Shown here piece by piece: positions 1 through 6,353 of a stretch of DNA of 6,353 nucleotides. The DNA lies in NCBI GenBank assembly GCA_047639575.1, contig JBLIOB010000252.1, positions 1 to 6,353 of the forward strand, written 5' to 3'. Position 1 is the stretch's first letter; every line of letters begins with the position of its first letter. The notes beneath the pieces are model-generated. The model ran no database searches. It was not told where the DNA came from and saw nothing but the letters and a program-made list of their open reading frames with translations. Source of the stretch: JBLIOB01 sp047639575. Lineage in GTDB: Bacteria; Bacteroidota; Bacteroidia; Flavobacteriales_D; Parvicellaceae. The position numbers and the translations under genes were made by a program.

Positions 1-78
1 AACCAAGAAAGACGTCATACGAAAATCGGAAAAGTTCCGCCTGATAATATCTATTATCAGAAAGCTATGGCTTCTTAA
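1..78 (+). CDS. IS3-like transposase (OrfB/rve type), C-terminal fragment
   Basis: Frame 1 is open from the window edge to a TAA at 76-78 and encodes 25 residues. The stretch N-x-E-R-R-H-x-x-I-G-x-x-P-P-x-x-x-Y-Y resembles the conserved tail of IS3-family integrase-core transposases, which usually read Y-N-x-x-R-x-H-x-x-L-G-x-x-[ST]-P-x-x-x-Y just after the catalytic glutamate region. The DDE residues themselves would lie upstream of the window and cannot be seen. A transposase stop followed about 50 bp later by an element end is the usual IS3 arrangement. The call rests on a short motif, so the family is likely but not certain. Whether the element is intact cannot be judged. Confidence 0.6.
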   Translation, partial: NQERRHTKIGKVPPDNIYYQKAMAS

Positions 79-101
79 TAAATTAAGAATTAACTTAATC
101 C

Positions 102-128
102 TGTCCTAAGGATGGGGAGTACTTTACA
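102..128 (+). repeat. Candidate right terminal inverted repeat of the IS
   Basis: The 27 bases from 102 to 128 contain a GGGGAGT run and end in ACTTTACA. Read inward on the minus strand they begin TGTAAAGTACTCCCC, a plausible IS3-type terminus with a 5' TG. The repeat lies 24 bp after the transposase stop. Its partner is outside the window, so the assignment depends on position, the CA terminus and the abrupt switch to unrelated coding sequence at 129. Confidence 0.5.
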
Positions 129-218
129 TCCTTTGTTTTCATCAGTATTGTAATATCAATTACAAATGTAATTTCACAATCTCCTTCGCCTGGAATTGAT
201 TGGAGAGCAATTGATTGG
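129..218 (+). other. In-frame 5' remnant of the large T9SS gene: signal peptide without a start codon
   Basis: The frame of the ATG at 219 continues upstream without a stop to 99, where it is preceded by a TAA at 96-98 inside the IS. Codons 129-218 read S-F-V-F-I-S-I-V-I-S-I-T-N-V-I-S, then Q-S-P-S-P-G-I-D-W-R-A-I-D-W. The first part is a typical hydrophobic signal-peptide core, and the S/Q junction near 176/177 is a reasonable signal peptidase I site. There is no ATG, GTG or TTG codon in this frame between 99 and 218. What is missing is the start methionine and the short basic n-region, which would have lain just before 129. The simplest reading is that the IS inserted inside the signal-peptide codons of an originally intact gene. 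Confidence 0.75.
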
Positions 219-3200
219 ATGGATGATTCGTACGATGGGTCTTTTCAAACTCAAGATGAAAGTGGGGAAGATTGGTGGTATGGCCATGCAAATGATGTCA
301 ACACAAGCGGGGTGACGCAAGGCTACCTCACTGTAGGCTATACAGATTGGGTGATCACACCAACTAATAAAGATGACCTTTCAACCGCACTTAGCAACAC
401 TTGTTACTCTTGTGGAAATACTTTATTGGCAAATGGTCCGGCCTTATATGACCAATTAGGCACTGACCAGTATCAAAAATCTGGGTGTACTCAAGGAACC
501 GCAGCGTACTACGATCTAAGAGGAAATATGGTGTGGTGCAAAGAGTTGAATAACTTTGACTTACAGGATGTCGTTCAATTACCTGGAGGTGATTTTGTCA
601 TGATAGGAGGGAATAGATCGAGTACTGATTTGGATGGAAACTTACTTGCATATAATCCAACCGCTGCCGCGCCAAGTAATTTTCTTTCTGATTGTGATGT
701 AAATGGTGATTTAATTGATGATGCTAGAAGACACGTTAACGTAATTCGAATTGATCGAAATGGAATTGTTCAATGGAATTATCTTTACGGGTTTGAAGAT
801 TTTTTAGTTTCTGATCCAGATTATGCATGGGACCATAGGTCCCTTGGGTTTGGAATAGCCCTGAGCGATAACGGAGACTTATACATTACTGGTGAAGCTC
901 AAGCTACTGATCCATTTGGAACAACCAGTGCAGGGCCAGTTCAATTTGCGTATGTTGCACGATTAAATCCCGGAACAGGGTATGTGGTTAACAAATCAAT
1001 TTATCAACATGAATTATTTGGATTACCGTTTAGCGAATCCAATGTAAGTATTGCAAGGTCAGCAAGAATTGAAGCAGACGGATTTGGCAATTTGCTTTTA
1101 ACAGGAAGGGAGTTTAAATTAAGCCCAAGCTTTGACCAAAGAGGATTTGCAATTTCGATAACTAATTCTCTTGCTGAATCCGGAAGGACTTACTTTCAGT
1201 CTCCTGCTGGCGCTGCAAATATAAGAACCGGAGCAATTGGTCAAGTTTACCATAGTGCTGGTTATTTTTTAGTGGGTGCATTTGTTGATTGCTCTGTATG
1301 TGCAGGCGCTGGAAACAACTCTGGTGACCTATGGGTATATAAAATAAATCCTTTTACTGGCGGATCCTTAGGTGGTGAGTTTTTTGTTTCCGAAGTTCAT
1401 GCGTATGATTTAAGATCTGACTTTGTAGAAACCAACGATGGGGGTTACGCACTTGTAACTTCAGTGAGGTCTCCAACTTATAATGGGAGTGCACCTTTGT
1501 CAGAATCACCTGACCCATCTTGCGATATCTTTTTCCCGGGAAGAGGCTATTGGGATACTGATGCCTTTGTGGCCAAATACGATGCATCTGACAACCTTAT
1601 TTGGTCAACGCAGTTTGATAGTGAAGACAATCAACCTAGAGAATGCGTGCCAGGAAATCTAAAAAGACAAGAATGTCTCTACTCGATAACCGAAGATCAA
1701 GAAGGAAAACTAGTTATTTCTGGAAATACGGGTGGAAATTTTGATGATTACTATTTAGTGAAATTGGGTTCAGACTGTCAAGTAAAGGAGTATTACACTG
1801 CTATAAATGGGCCAGCTGATCCTGATGTAATTGTGTCAGATATGACTCTACCATCAGGTACTACTTCGTGGTCTGGGACGGACAAAAAGGTGTTTTCAAA
1901 AATTATAGTGCCCTCTGGTTCTGAGCTACTCATTGATGGAATTACTGTACAATTTGCTGATTATGCGGAACTCAATAATCCGTCCGACTTGGCAAAAAAT
2001 AGTTCAGGTCTAATACTTCCAACTATAATTGTTCAGGCCGGAGGTAAGTTAACTCTTAAAAATGGAGCTATTCTTAAAGGCTTGAGTGCATGTGGTAAGG
2101 AATGGATGTGGCTAGGAGTGCAGTTACATGGAAACAACAATTTAAGTGAAAACCTTATTAATCAAGGATATCTTGACGCCAGAAATTCTACATTTGAAAA
2201 TGCACGTATTGGAGTATTGGCAAATGCAATTCGATTCAATCCTGACGGGGGTGCACTTTCTCCTGATGTTGCGCAGTTGGGAGGTGGACGAGTGTATGCC
2301 GAAAAAGTGGTCTTTAAAAATTGTAGACGAGCAGTACATTTTACTTCGTACCCTTATTCCGAAGGAAGAAACCTCTTGTTAAGTGAATTTCGAGAATGTA
2401 ACTTCACTAATGACAATATTATGGTTAGCCGAGATCGATACCTTGGCAATGAACGACCGGCAACTAATGCAATGTTGACGATGTGGAATTACCATGGAAA
2501 CAGAATAGCAGGTTGTAATTTCGAGTATGATAACTCCATACTGAACTTGGGCTGGTTTGATCGCCCAGTTGGAATCGTTTCTTTTAATGCTTCTTACAAT
2601 GTATTTGAATCGACCGATCTTTCTGGACCTTCTCCTGTTCCTGCAAATGTTCCAACAACTTTTGTTGGCTTGTATAAGGGAGTTGAAATTAACGGAACTG
2701 CGGGTGCTTCATCTGCGAAAATAAAAGGTGCCCAGTTTGACAACAACCTATATGGAGTGACCTTAGAAGGTATTGAATACTCGGAAGTTTATAACTGTAA
2801 TTTCGATGTATCCAAGCAGGATATAACTTTGCCAAACGGAACAATTCCGTTGAGAAAACACTTTGGAGTTTATGCTACAGCTGCTAGTGGATACAAAATT
2901 GAAAACAACACTTTTAATCACCTACCAATTGGTGCTTCAACTTCTTTTACTTTGAATGTTGGGATTTATAATGAGAACAGCGGTTTACTCGGGACGGGCG
3001 CGTCTCTAAGGTTGAATGATTTCACTGATTTAGCTATTGGAACACAAATGTCGCAGTCTAATCCAAACCTTAAAGTTGATTGCAATAGCTACGCAAATTC
3101 TGACCCTAGCTCTTTTGACTGGGCAATAACGTCTGGAGTGCTAGGAGATCAAGGAACTTGTGGTTCGATTGCAACTGAACCGGCCAACAATAATTTTCAA

Positions 3201-4472
3201 GTACCATGTTCTGGAATTAGTCAAATTCTAAATAATGGTATTCCATTTATTTATTCGGGTCAGAGCGGATTTACTCCATTATGCTTTTCCGCTGGAAGCG
3301 TGGCAATATTGCCATGTGCTCCCTCTGACGTGAATGATTGCCCACAAAGCATTTCTGGTCCAACTGGTGACCCAAGTGACCCTCTTCCAGATTTGGATGC
3401 TAGCATGCTAATTCTAAGCAATGAAATAACGTTACTGGAAGATATACGTGCAACAGGTGACAAAGTTGAATTAATTGAAACGATTGATAATGATCCTCCT
3501 GGACAAGCTAAAAACAATCTATTAAATGCTTCTCCCTATTTATCTGATAATGTTTTAAATCACCTTGTCGAATCTAATATGCCGGGTGGGCATAAGAAAC
3601 AAATTCTTGTTGCTAATTCACCATTGGAAATATCAGTGATGGATGCTGTAGAAAACAGCAACATGTCTAATGGAATTAAAAATAATATTAGAAATGCTCA
3701 AGAAGGGGTGTCAGGCAGACAGGAGCTTGAAGCTACAATCAATGTGGTTATAACGACTCGATTCGTAGTTCTAAACGACATTGTCAGGATATATCTACAG
3801 ACTGGACAATTAGATCAGGCCGTTTCTTTACTTGAGGACGAGGGCACGTTGGAGGCCCTTTGCGCATTAGTGCCGATTCAAGCTGAAAAAGATCGCTCAA
3901 AAGCAACAATTCATATCGCTGCGATAAGACAGAAGGCAGCTTATTTAGAAGCAAGTGACCCAGGGAATCCTAAGTCGCACAAACTTACCAAGTTTTGCGA
4001 TTTCTTTCAGACCTACATTGAAATAAGGAATACAAAAGGAAGTCTCTTTAATTTAAGCGAAGTTCAAGAACAAAACTTACGTAGTGTTGCGGCAGAAGAT
4101 GGCGCAATAGCAATCAAGGCTCAAACAATTTTGAAACTGGTATTCGGTGAATATTTTGATCGTCCAGGAGAGGATATAGATGCACCAAAATCTCAAATTG
4201 TAAGTGAAAACACGGGCATCATTCATCCAACTCAAAATTTGATGAAGGTTTACCCAAATCCGACAGCCGGGTGGATAACAATTGAATTACCTGAAGATGC
4301 GTTAAACGGTACTATTACAATCCTTAATTTAATGGGACAGCAAGTAGTAAAACGTCAGGTCAGCAAGACAATTTTCTCCGAAGATCTAAGTTCTTTAAGC
4401 AAAGGGATTTACTTGGTAAGTGTAACAAGTACTACTGGCAATACGTATTTGCAAAAGCTTGTTTTGAAATAA
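219..4472 (+). CDS. Large T9SS-exported propeller / beta-helix protein, N-terminally truncated by an IS
   Basis: This encodes 1417 residues from the first in-frame ATG, with about 30 more genuine codons upstream (129-218). No enzyme motif is recognised. Residues about 93-520 carry propeller-like hairpins such as D-N-G-D-L-Y-I-T-G (217-225), N-D-G-G-Y-A-L-V (406-413) and E-G-K-L-V-I-S-G (495-502), plus x-x-W strands (G-N-M-V-W, G-I-V-Q-W, D-N-L-I-W). Residues 158-168 form a D-x-D-x-N-G-D-x-x-D-D calcium-loop-like motif. Residues about 560-985 look like a right-handed parallel beta-helix: I-I-V-x-(A/S)-G-x-x-L entry strands, then recurring N-x-F / C-N-F / G-V turns. Residues about 1060-1315 are predicted helical, with a repeat of S-P-x-x-x-x-V. 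Residues 1343-1417 are a T9SS type A sorting domain (V-Y-P-N-P, N-L-M-G-Q, G-I-Y-L-V). The ATG at 219 lies within the mature protein, so a product started there would lack a signal peptide. It is adjacent to the next T9SS gene. Adhesin or surface-structure roles are possible but unproven. Confidence 0.85.
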   Translation: MDDSYDGSFQTQDESGEDWWYGHANDVNTSGVTQGYLTVGYTDWVITPTNKDDLSTALSNTCYSCGNTLLANGPALYDQLGTDQYQKSGCTQGTAAYYDLRGNMVWCKELNNFDLQDVVQLPGGDFVMIGGNRSSTDLDGNLLAYNPTAAAPSNFLSDCDVNGDLIDDARRHVNVIRIDRNGIVQWNYLYGFEDFLVSDPDYAWDHRSLGFGIALSDNGDLYITGEAQATDPFGTTSAGPVQFAYVARLNPGTGYVVNKSIYQHELFGLPFSESNVSIARSARIEADGFGNLLLTGREFKLSPSFDQRGFAISITNSLAESGRTYFQSPAGAANIRTGAIGQVYHSAGYFLVGAFVDCSVCAGAGNNSGDLWVYKINPFTGGSLGGEFFVSEVHAYDLRSDFVETNDGGYALVTSVRSPTYNGSAPLSESPDPSCDIFFPGRGYWDTDAFVAKYDASDNLIWSTQFDSEDNQPRECVPGNLKRQECLYSITEDQEGKLVISGNTGGNFDDYYLVKLGSDCQVKEYYTAINGPADPDVIVSDMTLPSGTTSWSGTDKKVFSKIIVPSGSELLIDGITVQFADYAELNNPSDLAKNSSGLILPTIIVQAGGKLTLKNGAILKGLSACGKEWMWLGVQLHGNNNLSENLINQGYLDARNSTFENARIGVLANAIRFNPDGGALSPDVAQLGGGRVYAEKVVFKNCRRAVHFTSYPYSEGRNLLLSEFRECNFTNDNIMVSRDRYLGNERPATNAMLTMWNYHGNRIAGCNFEYDNSILNLGWFDRPVGIVSFNASYNVFESTDLSGPSPVPANVPTTFVGLYKGVEINGTAGASSAKIKGAQFDNNLYGVTLEGIEYSEVYNCNFDVSKQDITLPNGTIPLRKHFGVYATAASGYKIENNTFNHLPIGASTSFTLNVGIYNENSGLLGTGASLRLNDFTDLAIGTQMSQSNPNLKVDCNSYANSDPSSFDWAITSGVLGDQGTCGSIATEPANNNFQVPCSGISQILNNGIPFIYSGQSGFTPLCFSAGSVAILPCAPSDVNDCPQSISGPTGDPSDPLPDLDASMLILSNEITLLEDIRATGDKVELIETIDNDPPGQAKNNLLNASPYLSDNVLNHLVESNMPGGHKKQILVANSPLEISVMDAVENSNMSNGIKNNIRNAQEGVSGRQELEATINVVITTRFVVLNDIVRIYLQTGQLDQAVSLLEDEGTLEALCALVPIQAEKDRSKATIHIAAIRQKAAYLEASDPGNPKSHKLTKFCDFFQTYIEIRNTKGSLFNLSEVQEQNLRSVAAEDGAIAIKAQTILKLVFGEYFDRPGEDIDAPKSQIVSENTGIIHPTQNLMKVYPNPTAGWITIELPEDALNGTITILNLMGQQVVKRQVSKTIFSEDLSSLSKGIYLVSVTSTTGNTYLQKLVLK

Positions 4473-4475
4473 TTG
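4470..4475 (+). promoter_or_regulatory. Abutting stop/start (TAA-TTG) likely giving translational coupling
   Basis: The TAA stop of the upstream gene (4470-4472) is followed with no gap by a TTG (4473-4475) and then codons for K-K-L and a hydrophobic stretch, which is a textbook signal-peptide start. The next in-frame ATG is codon 60, well inside the mature protein, so TTG is the best start. No clear purine-rich ribosome site is visible in the 20 bp before it. Ribosomes finishing the first gene probably reinitiate here. Confidence 0.6.
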
Positions 4476-5978
4476 AAGAAACTTATATACATATTTATAC
4501 TTCTGCCGCTGGTTTCCCAGGGGCAGATTACTTTTAATCGGACTTATGAAACAAATCTAAATGGGAGTGATCTTGGCTGCTCAGTTATTGAACATGATGG
4601 CAATTATTTCCATTGCTTTAACTCGCCAAAAGCTAATCGTAGAGACGTCATGTTGACTAAGTTTGATCTCTATGGAGATACCGTTTGGACCAAAACCCTT
4701 AAATCCAAACCGAATACTGCGTTCAGTGCAACTGACGCAGGTAAAGGAATGAATTTGACCTTGGATTCTTCTTTATTAGTTACTGGGATCAGAATTTTAG
4801 ACACGGTTAGCGGAATCTACGATAGCGCGGTTTGCTTTGCGGCTAAATATACCTTGTTGGGAGACTCAATCTGGTACCAAGAGTATGGAGATGCAGGTGA
4901 CACTTGGATGCAAATAAAATCCACTCTATTGTGCGATGACGGCACATTCATTCATGTTGGAAATACTGACATTCCATCTGGTGGAGGCTACCAAGACGTC
5001 TTCATTTTAAAAACAGACTCGGCTGGTAATGAAATTTGGAGACAATACTACGGAGGGTTATATAATGATGATGCTTTTGAAATTGTCCAATGTCCCTCTG
5101 GAGGTTACTATATCTGCGGTGTTTATCACGATTCATCTCCAACCGATGATATAGACATGTTTGTTCTGAAAATATCGTCAATAGGAACTCAGGAGTGGTT
5201 GAAATTTTTTGGTTCAATCTATGACGATGGTACCTGTTCCATCAACGTTCTATCAGATAGCAATGTTTTATTGATAGGCGCAGTTGGAAATTCTGGGGCC
5301 GTTACTCCTGATTCATTTATAAGTAAACTATACCCTACGGGCGACACAATTTGGACAAACAAATTTGACAGAAATGGAGAAACTGACCTTCTTTATGGAA
5401 CTAAGCCAATTGAGACAAATGACGGAGGATATATTATTTCAGGTGTTTTCTATGACTCTACAATGAATGACGGTTTGAATGCATGGCTTTTGAAAAGTAA
5501 TTCATCAGGAGATATTCAGTGGGAAAGATCTTGGTCCCAATTTGGAGGGATCAATCACAATTATTTTTGGGATATGATTCGAACGTCAGACAATGGCATT
5601 TTACTCGCTGGGTGGGTAACCAATTTTTTCGCTCCTACTGATAGCTATTCTTGGCTTGTTAAACTTGACAGTAACGGCTGTGATAGTATTGGATGTCCAA
5701 CATCATGGGTAAACGCAATTGAAGAACTTTCCATTCCTGATATAGATTTTAAAATCTACCCGAATCCATCAACAGGCATTGTCAATTTCCAATTCTCAGA
5801 ATCATATGAAAATGGTGAGCTATTGGTCTTCGATATGATCGGAAATCTAGTGTTCCAACAATCAGAAAATTCCGAATACTTTACTTTAGATTTTAGCTCA
5901 TTCAAAAAGGGCATGTACCTGATTAAAATGGTTGCGGAAGATCGTAAGGTGTCAATTCGGAAGCTAATTATTGATTAG
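4473..5978 (+). CDS. T9SS-exported beta-propeller protein
   Basis: This encodes 501 residues, complete, from a TTG start. Residues 1-17 form a signal peptide (M-K-K-L, hydrophobic core, S-Q-G before Q18). Residues about 25-400 hold roughly seven blades of 52-58 residues. Each has a hairpin of the type D-x-G-x-x-x-x-x-G, near residues 42, 98, 156, 209, 262, 317 and 373. Six strands end in tryptophan, typically G-D-[TSI]-x-W (W72, W134, W189, W242, W294, W350). This matches the repeat proteins often found as Bacteroidota T9SS cargo. Residues 427-501 are a type A sorting domain (I-Y-P-N-P-S-T-G, then K-G-M-Y-L-I and a basic final strand). The protein should be exported by Sec, folded in the periplasm and moved across the outer membrane by T9SS, with the tail removed. 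No catalytic motif is evident; a binding or surface-layer role is inference. It abuts the upstream gene, shares its blade motifs and is probably its operon partner. Confidence 0.88.
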   Translation: MKKLIYIFILLPLVSQGQITFNRTYETNLNGSDLGCSVIEHDGNYFHCFNSPKANRRDVMLTKFDLYGDTVWTKTLKSKPNTAFSATDAGKGMNLTLDSSLLVTGIRILDTVSGIYDSAVCFAAKYTLLGDSIWYQEYGDAGDTWMQIKSTLLCDDGTFIHVGNTDIPSGGGYQDVFILKTDSAGNEIWRQYYGGLYNDDAFEIVQCPSGGYYICGVYHDSSPTDDIDMFVLKISSIGTQEWLKFFGSIYDDGTCSINVLSDSNVLLIGAVGNSGAVTPDSFISKLYPTGDTIWTNKFDRNGETDLLYGTKPIETNDGGYIISGVFYDSTMNDGLNAWLLKSNSSGDIQWERSWSQFGGINHNYFWDMIRTSDNGILLAGWVTNFFAPTDSYSWLVKLDSNGCDSIGCPTSWVNAIEELSIPDIDFKIYPNPSTGIVNFQFSESYENGELLVFDMIGNLVFQQSENSEYFTLDFSSFKKGMYLIKMVAEDRKVSIRKLIID

Positions 5979-5988
5979 AGTTTCCGAA
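5956..5988 (+). terminator. Stem-loop spanning the stop codon; possible weak terminator or mRNA end
   Basis: TTCGGAAGCT (5956-5965) pairs with AGTTTCCGAA (5979-5988) to give a 10-bp stem with one G-T wobble and a 13-base loop that contains the TAG stop (5976-5978). There is no U-run after it, so a classical intrinsic terminator is not shown. It may stabilise or mark the 3' end of the two-gene transcript, or be chance. Confidence 0.3.
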
Positions 5989-6154
5989 GTGATCAGCGCG
6001 TATTTGTCAAATTAATTGAAGATGGTGCTACATGGCAACGGGAAAGTGATGATTAGCGGGCAAATAGTTCGAGAATTCTTGATCAATATCGAGTAAGTAA
6101 TTGATTCTAAAAGCTTTAGATAAACACTTGCATTATAAATACAAGTCCGTCTAA
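5979..6154. other. Spacer with no intact gene; possible decayed 5' part of an IS6 transposase
   Basis: Stops interrupt all three forward frames and no convincing gene is seen. The final part may be a mutated transposase sequence: codons around 6078-6098 read L-D-Q-Y-x-V-S-N, similar in place to the A-V-D-x-Y-G-N segment of IS6 transposases. The 38 codons to the IDKSG aspartate is close to the family's usual spacing. A TAA at 6152-6154 sits where a lysine codon before A-I-R would be expected. This alignment was made by eye and is tentative. Confidence 0.35.
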
Positions 6155-6353
6155 GCTATTAGGCCCGGTGGAAGCCCGAGAGTGGTAAATATTGACAAGA
6201 GCGGAACTAATAAGATGGCTATTTGCACTGTAAATAAGAGATCGGCTTCAATTAAGAAAATCAAGATAAGACAATGTAAGTATCTCAACAATATAGTTGA
6301 GCAAGATCATCGAAATATAAAGCGAAGGATAAGAATAACAACAGGGTTTAAGG
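6155..6353 (+). pseudogene. IS6-family transposase, C-terminal catalytic part (5' decayed, 3' runs off the window)
   Basis: The frame is open from 6155 to the window end, about 66 codons. It reads A-I-R-P-G-G-S-P-R-V-V-N-I-D-K-S-G, and later R-Q-C-K-Y-L-N-N-I-V-E-Q-D-H-R-x-I-K-R-R, ending near G-F-K. These are hallmark IS6-family DDE transposase motifs: the second catalytic Asp is at 6194-6196 and the catalytic Glu at 6299-6301. Exactly 34 residues lie between them, the family's DD34E spacing. The enzyme catalyses replicative transposition of its own element. Upstream the frame is broken by TAA at 6152-6154 and no helix-turn-helix or first Asp (D-E-T-Y type) is found, so the copy appears truncated or frameshifted. 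The only ATG in the open frame (6215) lies after the second Asp, so no functional start is available. Family assignment is firm; pseudogene status is inferred. Confidence 0.75.

Larger units (their letters stand above)
1..128 (+). mobile_element. Right end of an IS3-like insertion sequence (partial)
   Basis: This is the 3' end of an insertion sequence whose left part lies before the window. It consists of a transposase C-terminus (stop at 76-78), a short AT-rich spacer, and a candidate terminal repeat whose outer edge is the CA at 127-128. The edge is placed there because the next base (129) begins coding sequence that reads as a signal peptide continuous with the downstream gene, and because IS3-type elements end in TG...CA. 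Only one end is visible, so the left repeat and the 3-4 bp target duplication (expected to read TCC or TCCT) cannot be verified. An IS481-like element, which also uses an rve-type transposase and has TGT...ACA ends, is an alternative. Confidence 0.6.

Noticed and set aside
129..160. Possible Bacteroidota promoter (TAnnTTTG -7 box) at the IS/gene edge
   Set aside because: The TTTG at 132-135 is preceded by ATCC rather than TAnn, and it lies inside the signal-peptide codons, so a hybrid promoter is not supported.
1354..1587. Minus-strand open frame of 77 codons within the large gene
   Set aside because: Lies wholly opposite the strongly supported T9SS gene, and its product is basic and low-information with no recognisable motif. 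It is a shadow frame.
2142..2382. Overlapping open frames on both strands (65 and 78 codons) in the beta-helix region
   Set aside because: The plus-strand frame overlaps the beta-helix codons out of register and neither has a start context or domain. Both are shadows of the large gene.
3260..3517. Minus-strand open frame of 85 codons
   Set aside because: Opposite the linker and helical segment of the large gene; no motif, no promoter, no neighbour in the same direction.
5002..5217. Minus-strand open frame of 71 codons
   Set aside because: Antisense to the propeller blades of the second gene; no independent support.
1..6353. CRISPR array, tRNA, rRNA or riboswitch
   Set aside because: No regularly spaced direct repeats, cloverleaf-like segments or conserved ribosomal stretches were seen. 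The only repetition is protein-level blade repetition.

Overview
The window looks like a low-GC chromosomal segment from a member of the Bacteroidota, probably a marine or Flavobacteriales-like lineage. The main evidence is that both large genes end in a type A C-terminal sorting domain of the type IX secretion system (T9SS), with Y-P-N-P and G-[IM]-Y-L motifs and a basic last strand. T9SS is confined to this phylum and its close relatives. Shine-Dalgarno signals are weak or absent, which also fits.

Layout. Positions 1-128 are the right end of an insertion sequence: the last 25 codons of an IS3-like (rve-type) transposase, then a terminal inverted repeat ending in CA. Positions 129-4472 hold a very large secreted protein gene. 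Its first ATG is at 219, but the same frame runs back without a stop to the IS edge and encodes most of a signal peptide (hydrophobic core and c-region). The IS therefore appears to have removed the native start codon and n-region. The protein has a beta-propeller-like N-terminal half, a right-handed beta-helix, an alpha-helical region with an internal repeat, and a T9SS sorting domain. Positions 4473-5978 hold a second secreted gene that starts at a TTG directly after the stop codon of the first. It has a signal peptide, about seven propeller blades and a T9SS sorting domain. Positions 5979-6154 have no intact gene. From 6155 to the window end is the C-terminal catalytic part of an IS6-family transposase, apparently a decaying copy.

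How the genes relate. The two large genes are head-to-tail with no gap and share blade motifs and sorting domain, so they look like an operon of two related T9SS cargo proteins, exported by Sec and then displayed on or released from the cell surface. Their substrate or partner cannot be read from the sequence. The flanking mobile-element remnants suggest an accessory region undergoing rearrangement. I see no CRISPR array, tRNA, rRNA or recognisable riboswitch. The most unusual points are the apparent IS decapitation of the large gene, its helical repeat region, and the TAA-TTG junction.
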